A stretch of 12,247 nucleotides of DNA from Pseudomonadota bacterium (lineage in GTDB: Bacteria > Pseudomonadota > Alphaproteobacteria > Rhizobiales > Xanthobacteraceae): contig JAEZEU010000110.1 of assembly GCA_023432885.1 (NCBI GenBank), positions 1 to 12,247 on the forward strand, given 5' to 3'. The first letter of the stretch is position 1; every line of letters starts with the position of its first letter. The translations under genes were made by a program, and so were the position numbers. Positions 7,633 through 12,247 of this stretch are shown piece after piece. The notes under the pieces were generated by a model, which was given only the letters and a program-made list of their open reading frames with translations, was not told the origin of the DNA and made no database searches.

Positions 7633-7655
7633 CCAAATGGGATGCATCCATTTGG
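7633..7655. promoter_or_regulatory. 8-bp perfect dyad upstream of the small repeat-motif gene
   Basis: CCAAATGG (7633-7640) and CCATTTGG (7648-7655) are perfect reverse complements separated by 7 bases. The centre, GATGCATC, is itself palindromic. The dyad lies about 100 bp before the start of the small protein, in a 267-bp non-coding gap (7531-7797). The same gap has GTACGTAC (7660-7667), GGTCA-T-TGACC (7693-7703) and a direct repeat of CATGCGCC (7680-7687 and 7703-7710). This suggests the small gene has its own control region. I see no clear -35/-10 pair. Confidence 0.4.
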
Positions 7656-7797
7656 GTGGGTACGTACGAAAGGCTGCAGCATGCGCCTTTGCGGTCATTG
7701 ACCATGCGCCGAAAGGCCGCCTGCCACTGCGCAGACAAAACGAGATGATCAAGCGGAATGACCGGACTATGCCTGCGGGGGGCGCGGTGAACGGGCT

Positions 7798-9243
7798 TTA
7801 TGCCAGCAGGTGAAGGTCGGACAACAGGTGTGCGGCGAGATCGCCGCCTATCGCAAGATTGCCGTCGCCGCCATGCCCGCCCACTCCCGCGATCTGCACT
7901 GCGCTCTGATCGATATGCACGTTGTTGATCTGATCCGCCACGGCGGTGGCATGCGGACCGGCCACCGCAATGTTGATCGGAGCATAGATTGCAATGCTGA
8001 CATCGACGAGGCTACCCGAGAAATAGCCGTTGCCGCCGTTGCCGGCGTGGTTCGCCCCGGTCGCAATCGCATCGGAACCGCCCCAGAGGCCGGAGGAGCC
8101 GGCATGGCCGCCCATTGCGAGATTGCCGTTGCCGCCGTTGCCGCCGATGCCGGCCATCTGGAAGGCGAACTGATCCAGCTGCACATTGTTGTACTGATAC
8201 GCGTAGAAACTGGAACTGTATCCCGCCACCGAGATGTTGATCGGGTCGTACACAACGACGGAAGTGTGGACGAGACTGCCGCTGAAGCTCCCATCGCCGC
8301 CGTTGCCGGCATGACCGCCGCCTGTGTCTATTCCACCGCCTGGACCGGACCCGGTCGCTGAGACGTTGCCGCCGACTGCCGCGTTGCCATCGCCGCCATG
8401 GCCGCCCACTCCCGCGATCTGGATGACGGATTGATCGATTGCGACCGTGTTCGACTGGCTCGCATAGGCCGTGCCGCCGGGGCCGGCGACCGCGATGTTG
8501 ATCGGCTTGTAGATCACGATCGGCGCATCCAGCAGCGTTCCGGAGAAGTGGCCGTCGCCGCCATTGCCGGCCCCGTTGGCGCCGGTCGCGATTGCGCCCG
8601 CGGTGAACGAATCAAGGTCGATATTGCCTCCCGTGGCGACATTGCCGCTGCCACCGCCGCCGCCCACGCCGGCGATCTGAACAGCGGATTGGTCGACGTT
8701 CAGGTTGTTCGTCTGGTTCGCCAGGGCAATCGAACCGTATCCGGCAGACACCGAGATGTTGATCGGCGCATAGATCACCATGGAGGCATGAATGGCGCCT
8801 CCATAAAAATAACCGTCGCCGCCGTTGCCGGCCGAATTGCCGCCGGTCTCCACCAGGGCTGGGCCGGCCCCGATGTGGGCCGAGGCGGCAGCAGGGCCGA
8901 TGGACGAAAGTTTTGTGACAGCGTTGTCGTGGTTTCCGCTCTGGGCGAGCGGCCCAGACTTCGCCGGGGCGTGTTGATCGGCCTGAACGGCTGGATCCGC
9001 GCTGGCTTTACCGGGTTTGTCGGCGGGTCCCGCCATCCGCACATGGGGAGACGGGCCGCCCCCGGCGTGCACGTCTGCTGTCAAAGGGGCGCGTCCAATC
9101 GCCCAGCCGCCATGGTCGAAGGGATCGATCACGGAGAAGTGCAAAGCGGTCGAGACCGGCAATGGGGCGCTATGATCATCGTGCCCAACGTGATGGGAAG
9201 AATGAAACGGTCGGATTCCATCCGACATCCGCGCAAAATCCAT
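7798..9243 (-). CDS. Glycine-rich protein with four ~87-aa repeats, probable type I substrate
   Basis: The ATG at 9243 is chosen because AGGAGG sits 5 bases before it; a TTG 33 bases further up is unsupported. The product has 481 residues and no Sec or Tat signal. Residues 1-131 are low complexity and hydrophilic, with a histidine cluster H14-x2-H17-H18-x2-H21-x2-H24. Residues 132-481 are four tandem repeats of 86-89 residues. Each unit contains AGNGG(D/N)G(Y/H/S)F, then Y-x-PINI-x-V near its middle, then an N-rich strand, (D)Q(S/F)xxQ(I/M)AG(V/I)GG and GG-xGN. The units alternate predicted beta strands with Gly-rich turns, as in a secreted beta-rich adhesin or matrix protein. The C-terminus, AHLLSDLHLLA, is hydrophobic, as expected of a type I signal. 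It is the first gene of the leftward cassette. Function is unknown; a surface or biofilm role is inference. Confidence 0.85.
   Translation of the reverse strand: MDFARMSDGIRPFHSSHHVGHDDHSAPLPVSTALHFSVIDPFDHGGWAIGRAPLTADVHAGGGPSPHVRMAGPADKPGKASADPAVQADQHAPAKSGPLAQSGNHDNAVTKLSSIGPAAASAHIGAGPALVETGGNSAGNGGDGYFYGGAIHASMVIYAPINISVSAGYGSIALANQTNNLNVDQSAVQIAGVGGGGGSGNVATGGNIDLDSFTAGAIATGANGAGNGGDGHFSGTLLDAPIVIYKPINIAVAGPGGTAYASQSNTVAIDQSVIQIAGVGGHGGDGNAAVGGNVSATGSGPGGGIDTGGGHAGNGGDGSFSGSLVHTSVVVYDPINISVAGYSSSFYAYQYNNVQLDQFAFQMAGIGGNGGNGNLAMGGHAGSSGLWGGSDAIATGANHAGNGGNGYFSGSLVDVSIAIYAPINIAVAGPHATAVADQINNVHIDQSAVQIAGVGGHGGDGNLAIGGDLAAHLLSDLHLLA
7801..8067 (-). repeat. Repeat unit 4 of the glycine-rich protein (89 codons, C-terminal)
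   Basis: The unit opens IATGANHAGNGGNGYF and has YAPINIAVAG, NNVHIDQSAVQIAGVGG and GGHGGDGNLAIGG. It ends in the unique tail DLAAHLLSDLHLLA just before the TAA stop, which is the likely export-signal region. Confidence 0.85.
8068..8331 (-). repeat. Repeat unit 3 of the glycine-rich protein (88 codons)
   Basis: The unit opens IDTGGGHAGNGGDGSF and has YDPINISVAG, NNVQLDQFAFQMAGIGG and the turn GGNGGNGNLAMGG, where the second Asp is Asn. Its end, GIGG-N-GGNGN-AMGG, is the closest match to the turn of the 150-aa paralogue. Confidence 0.85.
8332..8592 (-). repeat. Repeat unit 2 of the glycine-rich protein (87 codons)
   Basis: The unit opens IATGANGAGNGGDGHF and has YKPINIAVAG, VAIDQSVIQIAGVGG and the turn GGHGGDGNAAVGG. 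Both RTX-like Asp positions are kept. Confidence 0.85.
8593..8850 (-). repeat. Repeat unit 1 of the glycine-rich protein (86 codons)
   Basis: The unit runs from ETGGNSAGNGGDGYF to SFTAGA (residues 132-217 of the 481-aa form). It has YAPINISV, NNLNVDQSAVQIAGVGG and a Gly run in which the second RTX-like Asp is replaced by Ser (GGGGGSGN). It is the most diverged of the four units in its second turn. Confidence 0.85.
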
Positions 9244-9453
9244 CACCGCCTCCTCATGGAGATTCTCCGATCTCAAGGGCCAAAAGCCCAGCCGTCAGTT
9301 CGGATGCATCGCTTCAGGCGATAGCCGTAACATCGGTTACATTCGTTCGGGTACGGATACAGCCTTTAAGGCGTCATGCGGGCCGAGCTGTCCACTGCGC
9401 CACTAGAAATGCTCTGTGTCTCGTTATCTTCAGAGTTCCCAGCGACAACGATT

Positions 9454-9507
9454 CATTGCTCAAACAATGTCCGCGCTTCTCAAATTTTGAGCGCACACTG
9501 CTCAAGC
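9454..9507. promoter_or_regulatory. Three CTCAA half-sites at 20-22 bp spacing
   Basis: CTCAA begins at 9459, 9479 and 9501, spaced by 20 and 22 bp, about two helical turns each, so all would face the same side of the helix. The first sits inside the dyad CATTG-CTCAAA-CAATG. The second is part of the 13-bp palindrome CTCAAATTTTGAG. The third reads GCTCAAGC. The opposite orientation (TTGAG) recurs at 9579-9583. This looks like a multi-site operator midway between the two divergent genes. Confidence 0.4.
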
Positions 9508-9629
9508 GATAGGCGAGCGTGATCCATCCATTGGCTTCGTTAAGCAGCGATGCCGTATTCTTGCGTGCAACGCGCGGCTTGAGCCACACACGAGTTTGAC
9601 TGTCCCGATGAACTGCGATGGGATGAAGG

Positions 9630-9643
9630 GTGCGTGAACGCAC
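9630..9643. promoter_or_regulatory. GTGCGT-GA-ACGCAC dyad upstream of the amidase
   Basis: Perfect 6-bp arms are separated by 2 bases, ending 20 bp before the ATG at 9664. The 2-base spacer is too short for an RNA loop, so the element is best read as a protein-binding DNA site, such as a repressor operator close to the transcription start. Confidence 0.4.
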
Positions 9644-9663
9644 GTCCAGACAGGAGACAGCCA

Positions 9664-11118
9664 ATGTGCGCGGGCGACGACAAGAACTGTCCTGAATTCG
9701 AATTGCATCACCGCAAGTTCAAGGAGACGCTTGATCGGGAACGCCGGTCCTTCCTGAGGTCCAGCTTCGCCGCGGCCGGCGGCGCAGCGGCGATGACCGC
9801 GGGCGGCATTTCGCTGGTGACCCCGCGGATGGCAGCTGCCGCCGAAAGAAACCAGCCGGCCAAGCGTTCCTATCATCATCTGCCGGCGAACGCCGACACC
9901 GTGCATTGGGGCTATTTCAGCAAGAAGCTGAAGCCGCAGGTGGAGATCGACTCCGGCGACTTCATCACCATCGAAGCGTTGACCCACCATGCCAATGATG
10001 ACGCCGAGCGCATGGTGAAGGGCGATCCCGGCGCGGAAAGCGTATTCCTGTGGACCAAGGACAAGAAGGGCGTCAACAGACGCGGTGCAGGGCCGATGGA
10101 TGCATCGCTGTTCGGGCGAGGCGCAGGCGAAGGGCTTGGCGTGCATATCTGCACCGGCCCGGTCTACATACGCGGCGCCCAGGAGGGAGACGTGATCGAG
10201 TTGCGCATCATCGATGTGACGCCGCGGCCCTGCGCCAATCCGAAATATCCGGGAAAGGCCTTCGGTAGCAACGCAGCCGCCTGGTGGGGCTTTCACTACA
10301 AGGACCTGCTCACCGAGCCAAAGCCGCGCGAAGTGGTCACGATCTACGAGGTCGACGCCACCGGCGAGCGCAACTGGGCGAAGGCCGTGTACAATTTCCG
10401 ATGGACTCCGCAGACGGACCCCTTCGGCGTGGTTCACAAAACCATCGACTACCCCGGCGTTCCAGTCGATCATTCCACGATCAAGGAAAACCATGGCATC
10501 CTGAAGAATGTGCGCATTCCGATACGGCCGCACTTCGGCGTGATCGGCCTGGCGCCCAAGGAAGCCGACATCGTCGACTCGATTCCGCCGAGCTATACCG
10601 GCGGCAATATCGACAATTGGCGCATCGGCAAGGGCGCCACGATGTATTATCCCGTTTCCGTCGAAGGCGGCCTGCTATCGGTCGGCGATTCCCATGCTTC
10701 TCAAGGCGATTCAGAGCTGTGCGGCACGGCCATCGAATGCTCGTTGAACGGCACCTTCCAGATCATCCTGCACAAGAAGGCCGACCTCGTCGGTACAGCG
10801 CTGGAAGCTCTGGACTATCCGATGCTGGAAACCAAGGACGAGTGGCTGGTGCACGGCTTCAGCTTCGCCAACTATCTCACCGAACTGGGAGACAAGGCAC
10901 AGTCGGACATCTACTCGAAATCGTCGGTTGACCTTGCCTTGCGCGATGCATTCCGCAAGATGCGAAAGTTTCTGATGACGACCAAGGGGCTGACCGAGGA
11001 TGAAGCGATCTCATTGATTACGATCGGCGTCGACTTCGGCATCACCCAGGTGGTGGATGGAAATTGGGGCGTTCACGCCGTCATCAAGAAGGATATCTTC
11101 GCTGGCGGCGAGACTTGA
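9664..11118 (+). CDS. Tat-exported acetamidase/formamidase-family protein
   Basis: The ATG at 9664 is chosen because AGGAG at 9652-9656 precedes it by 7 bases; a GTG at 9634 is unsupported. The product has 484 residues. The N-terminus is a twin-arginine signal: RERRSFLR with R27-R28, a mild hydrophobic Ala/Gly stretch, and a likely cleavage near residue 60 (MAAAA-ERNQ). The mature part fits the FmdA/AmdA amidase family. It has DFITIEALTHHA near the start, HICTGPVYIRGAQEGDVIELRI, NHGILKN, RPHFGVIGLAP and the signature GDSHASQGDSELCGTAIE from G341. This family hydrolyses formamide or short aliphatic amides to the acid and ammonia. Most members I know are cytoplasmic, so periplasmic placement is the odd point. 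A small SnoaL-like gene follows 109 bp downstream. The substrate is uncertain. Confidence 0.88.
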   Translation: MCAGDDKNCPEFELHHRKFKETLDRERRSFLRSSFAAAGGAAAMTAGGISLVTPRMAAAAERNQPAKRSYHHLPANADTVHWGYFSKKLKPQVEIDSGDFITIEALTHHANDDAERMVKGDPGAESVFLWTKDKKGVNRRGAGPMDASLFGRGAGEGLGVHICTGPVYIRGAQEGDVIELRIIDVTPRPCANPKYPGKAFGSNAAAWWGFHYKDLLTEPKPREVVTIYEVDATGERNWAKAVYNFRWTPQTDPFGVVHKTIDYPGVPVDHSTIKENHGILKNVRIPIRPHFGVIGLAPKEADIVDSIPPSYTGGNIDNWRIGKGATMYYPVSVEGGLLSVGDSHASQGDSELCGTAIECSLNGTFQIILHKKADLVGTALEALDYPMLETKDEWLVHGFSFANYLTELGDKAQSDIYSKSSVDLALRDAFRKMRKFLMTTKGLTEDEAISLITIGVDFGITQVVDGNWGVHAVIKKDIFAGGET

Positions 11119-11130
11119 TCCTTGACACCC

Positions 11131-11162
11131 ACGCGGCCGGCCTTCGCAGGTCCCGGCCGCGT
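11131..11162 (+). other. GC-rich 10-bp inverted repeat between amidase and SnoaL-like gene
   Basis: ACGCGGCCGG (11131-11140) and CCGGCCGCGT (11153-11162) pair perfectly around a 12-base loop, which itself can form CCT/AGG. It begins 13 bases after the amidase stop. No T-run follows, so it may be an mRNA-stabilising or attenuating hairpin, not a classical terminator. Confidence 0.45.
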
Positions 11163-11227
11163 CTCGCTCCGCATCGAGGCAACCGCGCTGAAGCCGACCT
11201 ATGGCGGAAGCAAGCTGGAGGCGTGCG

Positions 11228-11602
11228 ATGGATGATCGAACCACGCGATTGGCGCTGGAGCGGCACTGGTCTGCTTCGGATGCGGGCGATTTCGAGGCCG
11301 AACATGAAATCTACCGCGAGGATGCCGTGCTCCATTATCCGCAATCGGGCGAGTGGATCCGCGGCCGGCACAACATTCGGGAGAGCCGGTTCGTCCAGCC
11401 GAACAAGAAGCGGTTTACGGTCCGGCGAATTGTCGGCAGCGGCGATTTCTGGGTCAGTGAATTCGTCCTGAGCTATGACGGCGTACCGTCTTACGCGGTG
11501 AGCATCATGGAATTTCGCGAAGGGCTGGTGGCCAACGAAACCCAGTACTTCGCCGACCGGTTTGACCCTGCGCCCTCGCGTGCGCATCTCGTCGGCGAGT
11601 AG
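11228..11602 (+). CDS. SnoaL/NTF2-like small protein
   Basis: The ATG at 11228 is chosen because GGAGG at 11217-11221 precedes it by 6 bases; an ATG 27 bases upstream lacks a site. The product has 124 residues, a normal length for this fold. The pattern fits the NTF2-like/SnoaL group: an N-terminal helix (TTRLALERHWSASDAGDFEAEHEIYREDA in outline), then VLHYPQSGEWIRGRHNIRESR, then strands ending in FREGLVANETQYFADRFD. The family includes small hydrolases, isomerases and uncharacterised binding proteins with a hydrophobic pocket. No catalytic set can be assigned by eye. It follows the Tat-exported amidase on the same strand and could be co-transcribed, but it has no export signal itself. Confidence 0.85.
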   Translation: MDDRTTRLALERHWSASDAGDFEAEHEIYREDAVLHYPQSGEWIRGRHNIRESRFVQPNKKRFTVRRIVGSGDFWVSEFVLSYDGVPSYAVSIMEFREGLVANETQYFADRFDPAPSRAHLVGE

Positions 11603-11615
11603 AAATAGCGTCATT

Positions 11616-11639
11616 CGCCGCGGAGAGAACGGCGCGGCG
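11616..11639. terminator. Possible bidirectional terminator hairpin
   Basis: CGCCGCG (11616-11622) and CGCGGCG (11633-11639) pair perfectly around a 10-base loop. It sits in the 56-bp gap between two convergent stop codons, where a shared terminator is expected. There is no clear T-run on either side, so this rests on position and stem strength. Confidence 0.4.
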
Positions 11640-11658
11640 CGGATGTAACCGGCGCCCG

Positions 11659-12247
11659 TCAGAACGTCTCGGTAATCTTGTTCAGGCGCGGGGGGCGATC
11701 CGGGTCGAAGCCGCATGCGCGCGCCGTCTGCTCGATCATCCGGTAGGCGGGAACGAGCATGGTGATCGCGTCGGTGGCAGAATCGTCCTCGGCAAGCCAC
11801 GGCAACGAGCCGAGCGGACCGCCGGCGAGATGCAGCGCGATTCTTTCCTCGCGCAATTCCCTGGCCAGCGCATCCACCGTGGCGGCCGTTTCATCCGCCA
11901 GGCGCATCATGATGACCGGCGTGCGCGACGATAGCGCGGCGCGCGGGCCATGCTGCAGTTCGGCGGCGGAAACGCCGATCGCGGGCAGGCGCAGGATTTC
12001 GGAAATTTTCAGCGCGATCTCCCGCGCCGGGCCCAGCGCCAGGCCCCGCCCCGCCACGAACACAGCCGACGCGCCGGCGAGATCAGCGGCAATGGCCGAC
12101 CAGTCGAGCCCGTCCGCGTGGGCCAGGCGCCCGGGCAATCTGTCGAGGGCGCTTCTGAGCGCAACATCGTCGGCGAGCTCGGCCACAAGCGCAGCGCCCG
12201 CAGCCATGGAGCCGATCACTGTCTTGGTCGCCGCGACGGAGTGCTCG
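11659..12247 (-). CDS. SIS-domain sugar-phosphate enzyme, GlmS-C/NagB-II-like (5' end cut by window)
   Basis: The frame stays open to the right edge, so 195 C-terminal residues are visible. The GTG at 12219 is only an internal Val. The first visible residues, EHSVAATKT, match the SVAATK/VASTK segment of sugar isomerase domains. The second SIS domain follows, with VFVAGRGLALGPAREIALKISEI in outline and SAAELQHGPRAAL, whose Glu-x2-His-Gly-Pro matches the GlmS isomerase loop. The C-terminus, RACGFDPDRPPRLNKITETF, resembles the ends of glucosamine-6-phosphate deaminases of the NagB-II type and of GlmS. It is probably a cytoplasmic deaminase or isomerase of amino-sugar phosphates. The N-terminal part, which would separate GlmS (with glutaminase domain) from NagB-II, is outside the window. 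Confidence 0.85.
   Translation of the reverse strand, partial: EHSVAATKTVIGSMAAGAALVAELADDVALRSALDRLPGRLAHADGLDWSAIAADLAGASAVFVAGRGLALGPAREIALKISEILRLPAIGVSAAELQHGPRAALSSRTPVIMMRLADETAATVDALARELREERIALHLAGGPLGSLPWLAEDDSATDAITMLVPAYRMIEQTARACGFDPDRPPRLNKITETF

Larger units (their letters stand above)
9244..9663. promoter_or_regulatory. 420-bp divergent control region
   Basis: No gene is seen here. The region must hold the promoters of the leftward secretion cassette and the rightward amidase pair. It contains many short dyads. GGAGA-T-TCTCC (9258-9268) lies next to the leftward ribosome binding site. Others are GTAAC-ATCG-GTTAC (9327-9340), GCCTT-T-AAGGC (9362-9372), CATTG-N6-CAATG (9454-9469), CTCAAA-T-TTTGAG (9479-9491) and GTGCGT-GA-ACGCAC (9630-9643). 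TTGACT at 9596-9601 is a possible rightward -35, but no good -10 follows at 16-18 bp. No EcfG-type or sigma-54 promoter is recognised. Confidence 0.6.

Noticed and set aside
7547..7813. 88-codon plus-strand frame in the gap between the two repeat-motif genes
   Set aside because: It overlaps the end of the large repeat gene, has no good ribosome binding site and no recognisable sequence; the gap is better explained as control DNA.
7801..8850. CRISPR array or DNA-level tandem repeat
   Set aside because: The periodicity is at protein level (~260 bp, imperfect, in frame) with no identical short repeats and unique spacers.
7798..9243. PE-PGRS or collagen-like protein
   Set aside because: The repeats are ~87-residue units with conserved non-Gly strands, not GGA/GGN runs or GXY triplets, and there is no PE domain.
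8398..9324. 308-codon plus-strand frame (and a similar one at 7810-8361) with AVAAVAG-type repeats
   Set aside because: Its repeats are the antisense image of the Gly-rich repeats on the minus strand. The minus-strand frame has the AGGAGG start and conserved motifs.
9596..9624. Sigma-70-like promoter before the amidase (TTGACT -35)
   Set aside because: The best -10 at 17 bp spacing is TGGGAT, a poor match, so I do not list it as a promoter.
9502..10533. 343-codon open frame on the minus strand
   Set aside because: It is opposite the amidase, which carries a Tat signal and family signature; no ribosome binding site or domain is seen.

Overview
The window looks like chromosomal DNA of a high-GC alphaproteobacterium. 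Protein style and codon use best fit the Bradyrhizobium/Rhodopseudomonas/Afipia group, but this is judged by eye, with no rRNA or marker gene to confirm it. I see no tRNA, rRNA, insertion sequence, integrase or CRISPR array.

Layout: (1) 1-1985, plus strand: the 3' part of an OmpR-type response regulator, followed 11 bp later by its EnvZ-like membrane sensor kinase. (2) 2161-2745, plus: a small membrane-anchored or exported protein of unknown function, preceded by a strong ribosome binding site and an 11-bp tandem repeat of the kind OmpR-type regulators bind. (3) 2988-3746, plus: a LuxR/NarL-type regulator whose receiver domain has lost its phospho-acceptor Asp and its conserved Lys. (4) 3770-9243, minus: a four-gene cassette read right to left. 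It encodes a 481-aa glycine-rich protein with four ~87-aa repeats, a 150-aa paralogue with the same repeat motifs, a type I secretion ABC transporter and an HlyD-type adaptor. (5) 9244-9663: a 420-bp divergent control region full of short dyads. (6) 9664-11602, plus: a Tat-exported acetamidase/formamidase-family enzyme and a small SnoaL/NTF2-like protein. (7) 11659-12247, minus: the 3' part of a SIS-domain sugar-phosphate enzyme that runs off the right edge.

The most notable system is the type I secretion cassette. Its two probable substrates have no Sec or Tat signal. They share an unusual repeat: an AGNGGDG motif, then a Y-x-PINI strand, then an NxxxxDQSxxQIAGVGG strand-turn. Each unit carries only isolated RTX-like nonapeptides instead of a tandem RTX block. 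The substrates lie directly upstream of the exporter genes. The degenerate LuxR regulator converges on the end of the cassette with a 23-bp gap and could control it. The outer-membrane (TolC-like) partner is not in the window.
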